A stretch of 64,000 bases of DNA, from positions 46,151,201 through 46,215,200 of the forward strand of contig OZ038422.1 of NCBI GenBank assembly GCA_964036155.1. The letters run 5' to 3'. Below, in pieces: positions 11,542-21,247 of this stretch. Position numbers and translations under genes: made by a program. The notes under the pieces were generated by a model. The model searched no databases. It had not been told where the DNA came from and saw nothing but the letters and a program-made list of their open reading frames with translations. The first letter of the stretch is position 1. Each line of letters opens with the position of its first letter. Origin of the DNA: Diploscapter coronatus (Eukaryota > Nematoda > Chromadorea > Rhabditida > Rhabditidae).

Positions 11542-12104
11542 GGCTTGATTATAATAATCTCAGATTTCATATAGACATTTTGTTCAATAAAATGTGAAAT
11601 AATAATTTAATTTCAATGCACACGATACAGACAACTCTCGAAAACATCCAATAGTGATGAGGGATAATTGTAACTGAAATAAATATTCTTTAACATATTT
11701 TATTTCAAAAATTCTGTAACCAACTCCAATATTTATTTTATACTAATTTCAAAGTAAATTCTTCGAAATGTATAGCAGAAATAGTCAGCCAATTTCTTGT
11801 GAACAGTTATTGAACGTATTCAAAACATAATATTGTTCGTCAGCAACGCCAATGTTAGCGTGGCTTCCTTATTTTCTCTTCTCAGTCACTTTTTCACTAT
11901 CTGATCGATAACTAGGCATTTTCTTTATCATTTTCATGCTATCAATTCACTTAATCTCAGTCCAATACCTTTCAATATTTATTACATTTATTTTTCTCGT
12001 ACTGCCACTATAATTTTCGCTCTTTTTAATTCGAAATATCAATGCAAAAATGTTTAAATAAACGTAAATTTTAATTTGCAACCCCATTTGAAGAGAACAA
12101 TCTG

Positions 12105-12185
12105 AGCTGGTGTGGCGCAGTAGTTGCGTGTTACTGCCTGCAGCTAGGGCTCAGGTTCGCTCCCCGCTCCTACTCAAACCAAGGG
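12105..12185 (+). mobile_element. tRNA-derived SINE (head)
   Basis: The head reads like a tRNA: an A-box TGGCGCAGTAGT at 12113-12124 and a B-box GGTTCGCTCC at 12154-12163, spaced as in RNA polymerase III promoters. The A-box-to-B-box part recurs in the opposite strand at about 20745-20993. No full cloverleaf is evident, so a SINE rather than a working tRNA gene is called. Confidence 0.65.
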
Positions 12186-12186
12186 G

Positions 12187-12655
12187 TTTAAGAGTGGATG
12201 TCAGGAAAACTCGAAGTCATAAGGAAGGGGTCCGTCGATTTTGCTGATTTTCACATATATTGTTCAGTTTTTCACGCTGATTCTCGTGATGTGGTTTATT
12301 TTTCATTAAAAATTATCGTATGCAAGATTACGGTAGCTTAAAGTTTTGACAGATCTGACCTCGGGAAAAAAGTCATAACTTTCTTATTTGTGGACCAAAT
12401 CGAATGGGGTTTTCAGCATTGGATAGCCCATGAAAAACTCTACAAATAATGTAACTACGATCACCTGCTACCATCAATAACTTCTCGCCAAAAATGAATT
12501 TTCGGAAATGTGAACCTGACCGGCGACGATTTTTCGCGATTTTAATCTCGTCTATGTTATGTGGACCAGGCTGGAAATAGGCTTATTTTATAGAGAACTA
12601 AATCTTACATTTGAATATGTAAAAATTTTCAAAAAAAAAGATAGTCGAAACCAGT
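12187..12655 (+). repeat. half-copy of the hairpin repeat family
   Basis: Starts TTTAAGAGTGGATGTCAGGA and follows the left arm of the palindrome at 40901 through GGGTCCGTCGATTT, TTCAGTTTTTCACGCTGATT, AAAATTATCGTATGCA and GACCTCGGGAAAAAA to about GATAGTCGAAACCA. The opposite arm is missing here. Confidence 0.75.
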
Positions 12656-12734
12656 CCTAGGGAGGACGATCGTCAGAAACCCCTTGAGATCTACCCCTAC
12701 ATATTTTTTTCGTCTGACGAAAGTGCTCCCTAGG
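12656..12734 (+). mobile_element. 78-bp mini-element with CCTAGGGAG ends, copy 1
   Basis: Begins CCTAGGGAGGACGATCGTCA and ends CGAAAGTGCTCCCTAGG. Its terminal inverted repeat is CCTAGGGAG/CTCCCTAGG. A second copy, reversed, lies at 21863-21940. It sits next to, and perhaps inside, a copy of the hairpin family. Confidence 0.7.
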
Positions 12735-12893
12735 CCTGAAATCTCCTGATTCAATATGATTCCAAAATTTGAAGTGTGTTATCGTGAAATTCACGTCTGA
12801 ATCATGTCACCCCGATTTTCAATATTTTAATCTCTATTTTAAGCTTATTATATAACTTCGAAATTTTTCAAATATTCATAAAATTCAGCCAAA

Positions 12894-14592
12894 ATGACCC
12901 CCAACGAAGAGGAATGGCAAAAAATCCACGACAATGGATTGCAAAATCGACTTCCCCCGAAGGTGTGGATCAACTGGACCAAGGACAACATCAACGTTCC
13001 TGGCAAGTATTGTGTTCCGATTGGGAAAGAGCCGAAAGGCGAGCTGTTCGACTTTTATTGGTGCAGGATCAGTCAGGGGTAGGAATTTGGTTTTCTAAAA
13101 TTTATCTACCTTTATCCGATTGAACAATTTCATATTGGTTTTATTTTTATAAACTTGCTATTAAACTTGTTCTTTTACGAATCTTTGTTTTGATTTTTTT
13201 TCTAAAATATTATTCTTCAGAAGAGAAGGCGACGGTGGCTATCAAATCCCAATCCCGCTGTTCAAAATTCGAAAGGACATGACGAAGGAAGACTTCGACA
13301 ACCTCGACGATAACTGGGTGAAAGTTCAATTTTCCGTGGATGCTCCGTAAGCTAATGGTAATGTAAATCATTCGTCATTGAAATTTACAGGATCACAATC
13401 GAGTCTCCTCCTGTGGGCTGCCCTCACGATGACAAAACCGCAGCGGTGTTTGCGACGTCCCACTATTGGCAGTACATGTATGTCGAGATCGACATGATCA
13501 AATGGGGCATCGAGGTATTTTATGGACTAGAAACTCCATCTCAGCAAAGGCAATGAAAAGCATATTTGAGTGGACATTTTATAACAAGAGAAATTGCCCC
13601 CTTAATCACGAACAAGATGGGTATTTGAATTAAAGAAGATGAACTTCACTATTTTAGCCCTCAGTTATGAATTTCGTGCGTCCGACGATCAAAATCACCC
13701 AACTGTGCAATGCTCGACACGACTGCGGAGCGCAGTACCAGATGATCGCGTACCTGATGCGTCCAGAAGAGGAGTTCCCGAAACAATTCGGATGCTTCAA
13801 CGAAATTCCTACCGAATGGCCCCGACTCAAGGAGTTCAGAAAGGAGTGGGCTGATGGTGAAGGTATGGGGTGGCTAGAACAAATGATTTACGTAGAAAAC
13901 CTTTTCTGCTATTCGATAAAAGTCGCTCCGTCGTGTCTTTTATTCCTAGAGATATACTGCTCGCTGTCAAGGTCAACTACAATTCATCTTTCAGGAGGCA
14001 AAGGCTGGAGCAAGGCCGAAATCGTCTTTGATCAGTACCCCGTCGGGTGCCGCAAGCTCGGTATCAAAGTGTGCGGAAAGGACACGAAACGCTGGAAGGG
14101 AGAATATGGGGCGAAGTTCGGGCAGATCGAAGTTCAAGTACTTCAGAACTTAATGTTTGACGCTTTATCATCATAAAGCGCCCAGATTTGTAACACAATT
14201 TAACTAACAAGCAGAGCTAAGTTGTGTTACAAACAGACTTGGGAAATTTCGAACCGCATAAAATGAGATAGCATGCCTAATCAAGAGAGAAAAACATCAC
14301 CTTTCTTTCTGTCTCTCAATAAGACATACTGTCTTTTTTCGTGCGGCTGACTGCGGTTCGAAATTTTCCAAGTCTGGTTACAAATCACTTGCATCCTAAA
14401 TACTCAGAAGGATTCGGAAATTACAAAGTTCAGGTGATCATGCCGGACGAGATTAAGTTCAAGAAGTACGAGGAGTTTGCTGATCCTGAAAAAGTACCCA
14501 ACTGGCTTCTCGCATCGAATTCAGATAATTCTAATCCTGGTACCGAGATTATTTCAACTCTTATATATAATTTCATAAGGAAAAGCGCCTGA
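12894..14592 (+). CDS. FBA-domain protein (Fbs-type, F-box-associated) without an F-box
   Basis: Six exons join in phase: 12894-13078, 13221-13346, 13391-13514, 13658-13862, 13995-14137 and 14434-14592. The product carries features of the F-box-associated (FBA) domain of FBXO2/FBXO6-type proteins: FDFYWCRISQG early, then NARHDCGAQYQMIAYLM (family pattern R-x-D-C-G-x-x-Y), a GKGWSKAEIVFDQYPVGCRKL strand, and a C-terminal KRWKGEYGAKFGQIEVQV matching the family's W-K-G-W-F-G-A-R-x. FBA domains of Fbs proteins bind N-glycans of misfolded glycoproteins. No F-box precedes the first Met here, so a ligase role is not supported; binding of glycans is inferred from the family only. The last intron contains a hairpin element, and the stop at 14590-14592 could be replaced by further exons through a possible donor near 14538. 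Confidence 0.75.
14185..14387. mobile_element. nested hairpin element in the FBA-gene intron
   Basis: The inner inverted repeat GACTTGGGAAATTTCGAACC (from 14236) pairs with its near-exact complement ending at 14374. Outside it, TTTGTAACACAA and TTGTGTTACAAA pair across 14187-14233, and GATTTGTAAC (14185) recurs inverted as GTTACAAATC near 14387. No coding capacity is seen. A MITE with a second short palindrome at its edge is likely. Confidence 0.7.
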
Positions 14593-16450
14593 AAAGTCAA
14601 TTTTAAAAAATCTGCCCCGATAAAAAAATCCATTCGGATACGCTGATCGCGAATCTGAAGTTCATTTTCAAAAATTTTGCTCGGTAAGCTCAGGAAAATT
14701 AGGTAAAGTTGAAAAAAGTTCCGGCAAAGAAGCATACTATAAGTTTGAAATTAGGCTCATGTTAAAGAGCTCGGTGAGTAAGTTACGAATCATGGTTCCT
14801 TTTTGAATTTTGCCTTGTTGGAAGGTCAGAAAAAATTAAAAATTTGTATAATTTTTGCCAAAAAAAAATGCAAAAGCGTCTGGGAGGATTGAAACCTCAT
14901 GCGCATAGAGGGCGCAAGTGATATTCTCGATTTGAAGATTGAAGACAAAGTTATAAAAGTATTTTTCTAGAAATCTCATGCCTGAGTGGCAAATAGCTTT
15001 GTATTGCGTATTTCAGCAAAAAATGATTATTGGGCACGTCTTCGGACGTTTTGACCGAATTTTATAAAATTTTTGCTTAAAATAACCAGAAAGGACTGTT
15101 CTTTCCTATTCAGCTTGAGAAAATGATGAGCGAGATCTTTGGCAAGCCAGAATTTCATTTGAAATGAAATTTTGCAGATTATCTTGAGAAGTTTTTAAAA
15201 GAAAACATAATTCAATTGCAATTAGAATTTGAACTTGATTTACAAACTTTGAGAGTGATAAGGCAATTTATCCGGCTGATCGATGACCCTAGAGTGCCAA
15301 AATTTTATTTCAAATTAATCTGTAAAAATCGTAGACATGACGTCATAAAAATCGATTTTCCAAAAGTCAATATTTCCTGTCCAAAATGGGGTTCACTCGA
15401 CTCAGAATTTTACGCTGATTCCGAATATGCTAATATTTTATCAGTTAAGATCATCTTATCACTGATATCGACTAATAAGCGGCTGATAATCACTGAGAAA
15501 AAATTAAAATTAAATTAAAAAATCAGTACAAACGATAAAACTTCTTTAATTTGAATTTTCATTTCAGGAATAACGAGGTCCTTGGTAAGCCAGAATTTCA
15601 TATCAGATTAAAATTCATGAAAATTTCCGCATGGTATAAATTTTGATTCAACATGATTTTGAATTTGAATCAGGTAGAAACAGATAGAAATGCCAGAATG
15701 CCAAAATTAACATTCGAATTATGAGTTTTTTCGACCCATTTGGCCGGATTCCTAATTGATAATCATGAAAAATTGTTCTGTATGACATACTATACACTAG
15801 CCTTCGGTCGGCCGCTTCGTGGTCTTCCCTCGTCTAGGATTTTTGCTTCGCAAAAGTGCAAACCAAAACAACACTAACACCAACACCATAACTCCAGCAC
15901 CGAAACAAAATTTTAACAAATTAGAATGCATTGCATTTGTTGCATTTCTCATTTTCATGCTCATACTCTCTCACACCATCAAAATTTTTTATTTCATAGC
16001 TCTCCCCTCCTGAGAATTCATCAACTCATAAAGCTAAAACTATCCAATTTTAAAAATTAATCAACCATTTAAAATATTTCTTTGTTATCATTCAGCTATC
16101 CCATTGATGTCATTTTCTAAGTCTTCAAAAATTTCAAGTTCCTTTCATCCATAAAAGTGCAACAAAGAATCGACCCACTAAAGGAGAAATCACTTCTAAT
16201 AAGGATAATTGTCCAATTATCTGATCAAACCCAAACAAAACCTATACGTTGCACACTGCCGGAAAATTACGCATCTTTTGGTGCAAGCCTCATCTCAATT
16301 GAATGATCACATCTCTAGATATAGGCGTGCACAAACAGACAAACAACACACACTTTACAAAACTACTAATATAGTTTGATTTTTAAAGTATACTTTACTC
16401 CAGAAAACTTCAAACTGACAAAGTTTAAAGTTTTAGATTTTATTTTCAGT
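14593..16450. other. intergenic region, no gene recognised
   Basis: Open stretches at about 15216-15518 and 15819-16013 have no recognisable motif and look incidental. A short tRNA-like scrap (revcomp GAGGTTTCAATCC, about 14895-14915) may be a SINE remnant. The left copy of a ~105-bp inverted repeat lies at about 16238-16345. The first coding exon of the calpain gene should lie in here, but I cannot identify it. Confidence 0.4.
16238..16345 (-). repeat. inverted repeat flanking the calpain gene, left copy
   Basis: Its reverse complement (GTGCACGCCTATATCTAGAG, then GATGTGATCATTCAATTGAG and a CAAAAGATG block, ending GTGCAACGTA) closely matches 20323-20430 on the plus strand, roughly 80 per cent by eye. 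Confidence 0.7.
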
Positions 16451-19287
16451 CTCTGAATCCGAGCTCGGAAGAATTCGACGGTAAAGTGTACTCGGACATC
16501 ACTGAAGAGATCATCAAACGGGACAAAAGAGACTCCGAGAAAATCTACAGGGACATCGTCGAGATCTGCAAGTAAGAATTCCTAAAAAGAATTGTTTCTA
16601 ATTTGAAAAATTTTCAGGAATCTAAAAATGAAGTTCGTGGATCCCGACTTTCCGCATTCCAATAAATCGATCGGTGACCTGAGACGGCATGAGAATGAGG
16701 CGATTTTAGGTAGAGAAATTAGCACAAATAAGAAAAATAACTTTGAAAAAATTGAAGAAACTCATCGGAAATTTTTCAGGCCAAACTCCAGATAACTTTA
16801 AATGGCTGCGTCCCTGTCAGATCAACACCGAGGAAGGACGGGCCTTTTCCTGGGCGGTTTTTCGCGACCCACGTCCTTCCGACATCGAGCAGGGCTCTTT
16901 GGGGGATTGTTGGCTTGTATCTGCGATGGCTCTGATTGCTGAAAGACCTGATATTTTGGAGCAGATAGTCCTAACGAAGCACTACTCGGACATCGGGGTT
17001 TATCAAGTCAGGTATCGGAATTTATTCTAATTTCTAAATTAGGATAATTATAGATAAAAACTAAAAAAATAGTGTAGAAAAAGATACTAATTCATGGTTA
17101 TTATTTAACAAAAAAAAATCTTTATTTTTTCAGAATCTGTGCGGATGGTGAATGGTGTACCGTGACGGTCGACGATTACTTTCCCTGCAATGCTCAATCA
17201 TTGTCCCTGGCTTTTGTGAGAGGGCGGAACAAACAGGTTTTCAAAAATTTTTGAATTTTTTTATTTTGAAAACTCAGCTCTGGGTTCCCTTGATAGAAAA
17301 GGCGTTGGCGAAACACTTGGGAAGCTATGCGAAGTTGCGAGGAGGCCGGACACAAGAGGGGTTGGCTATGCTGACTGGTATGCGAATTTTTTAAATTGAA
17401 AAAAATCATGAAATCTTTTCAGGGGCTCCTTGTGAAACGATTTCTCTGGAGGATGAGAATTTGGACAGAGAAATGTTGTGGGCCCAGTTGATCAGCGCGC
17501 ATGAGGCCTCGTTCATAATGGGGTGCAGTTGTGGGTCGGGCAGGTGACAATTTGAAATTAGTAAAATCGAATTTTCGATAAAAATGACTTTCCAGAAGGC
17601 ATGCGGATAAAGACGCCTACAAATCGAAAGGGCTGCAGACGAGACACGCCTATTCGATTCTGGACGTTCGGCAGGAAGGGCAGAATCGATTGGTCCACAT
17701 CCGCAACCCCTGGGGCTCCCATGTCTGGACTGGAGATTGGTCCGACCACTGGCCAGGTTGGCCTCAGAATTTGAGGTATTTTTAATTTGTAAAATTATGG
17801 ATGGAGAATTAAACAGATTTGGAATGAATAGCATGTCTTTGGAAGAATACGAATTGCTGAATTTTAGACAGAAACTTTTGTCGCGAGAAAACCACGGTTC
17901 TGGCGCATTCTGGATGTCCTTCGACGACTTCATCTCGTACTTCGACTCGGTGGACATCGCCAAAATCAGGACGTATGTAGGTACAGTATTTTTCGTTTAA
18001 CACATTCTGGATTTAGATTTTTGAAAATCAGAACCAAACTTAATTATGACAAGGGAAATTTTCGAAGTGTCCGTCTCCGATTTGGCTGACTGTTTCACCA
18101 CAGGAGTATTTCAGCGCGCGGATCACGACTCTGAAGTCGAAAATAAAAGTCGCTTTTCTGGCCTTGGAATTCGCGAAAATCGCTTTTATGTAGTAAAGAG
18201 ATTGCATATGCATTACTTCTCTGCAACATAAAGCGTTTCTCCATTTATAAAGGGCTTTGGGATTTTCAAGGCCAGGGGGTCACCATTGTACTTTTTGACT
18301 TCAGGTTCGTGATCAGCGTCACGAACAGGGATTAAAAGTTTGGCTCAAATGCCGGCCTGGACATGGGTGTTCTCAAAACTCAGGCCTGGGACCTGAAAAC
18401 CAGGCCCAGGTTCAGGCCGGCCTCCAGGACCTGGCCAAACTTTTAATCCCTGGTTACAAAATATCTTTTTGGTGAAAGAATCAGCCAAACCGGAAGGGGA
18501 CACCTAGAATTTTCCTTGTGAGTTTAAAAATAGAAATTCGACTTCAGGTTGGTCAGAATTCAGAACGCCACTCTTGATAGGAGGACACAGTAAGGGGGAG
18601 GAAGAGTAGGAAACTTAGAAATTGGATGATCTTTTAGAAAAAATGTAAAATTTTCCAGAATCTTCGAGCTGATAATTACCGAACCGACCGAAATCAACAT
18701 TTCTCTGTACCAGAAAGGAGCCCGAACGGTTGACGATCAGGACGATCTAATGGTCTCTCTGCACAAGCTTTCCGCCACGGGCAAAGTCTCTGATCTAGTG
18801 GCTAGATCGGGACGAGAAATTTGCGCTTTCGTCAGTACTGGTAATGCTAATTTTCTATTTTCTTATAAAAAATTGAATTTTCAGGAGACATTTTCCTGAA
18901 GCCCGACCAGTACGTCGTGATCTGTCACAGCTACATGCAATTGGGCACTGGAGATCGGACGAGAGCCACTCTGGCTATACACAGGTAAGGAACTAATTTA
19001 TGCCAACCTTCTACAGTGATTTTTAACCTTTTTTAGTTCCCGCCTAGTGTACGTAGGTGTTCTGAGGAGTAACCCGGCCATGCTCGGAGACTCGTTAATT
19101 GAAATGATCATGCGCGAGGGCGTGACTTCTGATGTATGGACCTTTAGATATGCTAATTGTGAAAATTTAAAATATGCTAATTTCAGCTCGGCTCCGGAAT
19201 CATCGTGCGCTATGTGACGAGAAAATTCGGAGGTCTTATCGTCATGGTCGACAACACCAACAGCCAACAGCAGGCCCATATTAAGTA

Positions 19288-19319
<32 letters not shown>

Positions 19320-19832
19320 ATGCTATTTTTGAAATAGTTTTAAAATTTATGCTAGTTTCATTTTGCAGATTGACTTGTGAAGATTCGAGGAATGTGATTT
19401 CCTCGAGAAGCGTTCTGAATGTGGCTGATGTTGTTCGACCACTTAGTAGACAGGTATAAATTACTCCTTTAAATAATTATTTTTGGATTAAAAAATTCTA
19501 ATTTTCCAGATCTTGATAATCCTCTCGCAAATGGAGCCTACCCAGCGTTTTTCGATGACGTGGAACACACGCATCCACTTCTCCAACGAACGGCATCTAG
19601 GCGATTTAGCACAACCAGGTACCACATTTTAGGAAAAATTTTTTTTAGTTAAGAATTTAAAGAATCACTACCATTTTAAGACGAAAATTATATTTGATTC
19701 GGATTTTAAACGATTTTGAATTTGCCTACAGGATTCGACGGCCTGGTGGATAGATTGGCCTCCCACACTCCCAACATTCACACCAATGATACCATTCAAC
19801 AGTTGCATCTCCCAAGATCTCATTCTTCGTGA
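16451..19832 (+). CDS. calpain-type cysteine protease, CAPN15 / small-optic-lobes class (5' end not found)
   Basis: About 15 exons from 16451 (acceptor TTTTCAG) to a stop at 19830-19832. The papain-like calpain core is complete. The catalytic Cys is in [14 protein letters not shown], the His in [13 protein letters not shown] and the Asn in [17 protein letters not shown]. Between them lie [20 protein letters not shown] and MLTGAPCETI, wording typical of CAPN15/SOL calpains. The C-terminal part ([57 protein letters not shown]) matches the SOL-homology region rather than the penta-EF-hand of classical calpains, so calcium need not act through EF-hands. The N-terminal zinc fingers of animal CAPN15 are not seen, and the first exon is unidentified. 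The exon 18548-18607 ([20 protein letters not shown]) restores phase between 17979 and 18660. Confidence 0.88.
18327..18451. mobile_element. 125-bp MITE in a calpain intron
   Basis: Perfect 18-bp terminal inverted repeats AGGGATTAAAAGTTTGGC (18327-18344) and GCCAAACTTTTAATCCCT (18434-18451). The GC-rich interior is itself nearly palindromic (GGCCTGG.. and CCAGGCC blocks). A separate palindrome, GTTCGTGA..TCACGAAC, lies directly upstream. Confidence 0.85.
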
Positions 19833-20322
19833 GCATTTTCATCTTCCTTCAAAACTGGACGAATTTTCCTAGTTTATTGACATTTTTAATACAAGACTTT
19901 CTATTGATTTTCATGTCGATATTTCAATTCAGATTTTATACCTTTGACACATGCGTTACATTGACTTTGCATTTCTGTGAATCCCCCACCAAAAATTCTC
20001 ACCTATCATCGAGTCGTGAAACGGAGCCTTTCTTCAATAGAAAATATGTACCGGGTGTTTCAAGTTTATCTACCCAATTTATTTTTTGAATATTTTTTTA
20101 TTTTTCATCTAAATTGAGTGCGGTTTTTTTTGCATGGTACTCTCCTGATCTTATGGCTTTGTTTGGTATAGCTCTCGAGTCGAAACCAATTACCCATACT
20201 CATAAAACTACCTGTTTTCTGAAGGCTAACTTTTTGACAATAAATCGAGTTCTGGGCTTAAGACTGGGCCATTTAACTGCGTTTTACCACTCAGATTAGC
20301 ATCTCCTTGTTTAGTATTTTTG

Positions 20323-20430
20323 TGTATGTGTTTGTTTGTTTGTGCACGCTTATATCTAGAGATGTGATCATCCAATTGAGGTGGGATTTGCACTAAAAGA
20401 TGGGCAATTTCCCCGTGGTATGCAACGTAA
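20323..20430 (+). repeat. inverted repeat flanking the calpain gene, right copy
   Basis: GTGCACGCTTATATCTAGAG followed by GATGTGATCATCCAATTGAG and ending near TGCAACGTAAAAAA; inverted partner of 16238-16345. Confidence 0.7.
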
Positions 20431-20582
20431 AAAATTCTATCGACTTTGGTCCAGAAAATGGGTACTTTTACGGCTCATAGAAAAAGACACCGGGACACCA
20501 GTTAGAAAAAGACACCACCTTTTCTAAGAAATAGTATGAGGAAGCAAGAGACGAAAAGAAAAAAAGTGTCTTTTTCTAGGAG

Positions 20583-20712
20583 CCGATTATAATAATCTCA
20601 GATTTCATATAAATTTTATTCAATAAAATGTGAAATAATCATTTAATTTCAATGCACATAATACAGAAACTTTCGAATATATCCAAAAATGGTGAGGAAT
20701 AATTATAACTCA
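20583..20712 (+). repeat. third copy of the kelch-gene 3' flank
   Basis: GATTATAATAATCTCAGATT.. to ..GAGGAATAATTATAACT is nearly identical to 7509-7640 and 11548-11685, the regions just after the stop codons of the two kelch genes. No kelch coding sequence precedes it here, so it is a duplicated fragment or the tail of a lost third copy. Confidence 0.85.
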
Positions 20713-20744
20713 AATATTTTTTTTCTTCCTACCCTTATTATTCC

Positions 20745-20993
20745 CACTAGATAAGGTCGGCTACCCTCAGCCCGTAATGAGACAGTCGGCCTATTCTAGC
20801 CACACAGAACTAGTGGCCCGTCCCGAGGACAGACTGCTGTTGTGTGCAACAGCCGAGGGATTTTAGGCAATTTTTCGTGGTTTTATCCATTACCAACATT
20901 TCTTAACCCACTTGATTTGAGTGGGAGCAGGGGCGAATATTGAGGCCCTAGCTGCAGGCAGTAACACACACACCCACTGCGCTACACCGCTCT
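20745..20993 (-). mobile_element. tRNA-derived SINE, fuller copy
   Basis: Read on the minus strand it starts GAGCGGTGTAGCGCAGTGGG (A-box TAGCGCAGTGGG) and has a degenerate B-box (ATATTCGCCCC). It shares TTACTGCCTGCAGCTAGGG with the copy at 12105. A body of about 170 bp follows (with CTCGGCTGTTGCACACAACA and GGGCTGAGGGTAGCCGACC). Confidence 0.7.
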
Positions 20994-21247
20994 ATAAAAC
21001 GATTTTATATAAATTATTTATTTCCATAAAAACGCAAATAGCAAAGAGTAAATTATATTCATAGCTTCAAAATAATATTAACCTTTTTAAACAGGATGAT
21101 GAAACCTTTTATTTATGCTAAAAATTAGTCTTCCTTATGCGAATTTTCTACTTTATCAGATTTGTACGTTAACCTTATTTAATCTCGGTAAGATGTTTTG
21201 ATTTGGGAAATTATCCGACTTGTTGAAGATAGAGATATTTGCTAAAT

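Larger units (their letters stand above)
11542..12893. other. intergenic region built mostly of repeats
   Basis: After the AATAAA signal at 11586-11591, the spacer holds a tRNA-derived SINE (12105-12185), a half-copy of the hairpin family (12187 to about 12655) and a small CCTAGGGAG element (12656-12734). The last ~150 bp before 12894 should hold the promoter of the FBA gene. No other gene is seen. Confidence 0.6.
19833..21247. other. intergenic region with repeats
   Basis: Convergent spacer between the calpain (+) and chemoreceptor (-) genes. It contains the right copy of the calpain-flanking inverted repeat (20323-20430), a duplicated fragment of the kelch 3' flank (20583-20712) and a full-length SINE in minus orientation (20745-20993). 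Open frames at 19829-20299 have no recognisable content. Confidence 0.6.

Noticed and set aside
12105..12185. Functional tRNA gene
   Set aside because: Good A- and B-boxes but no convincing acceptor stem or anticodon arm. A related sequence exists elsewhere in the window, so a SINE is the better reading.
14880..14960. tRNA or SINE on the minus strand
   Set aside because: Only a B-box-like GGTTTCAATCC is seen; there is no A-box at the right distance.
12894..19832. Single fused FBA-calpain gene
   Set aside because: The FBA frame ends in a stop at 14590-14592 and the only nearby donor gives phase 1, while the first calpain exon needs phase 0. No linking exon was found.
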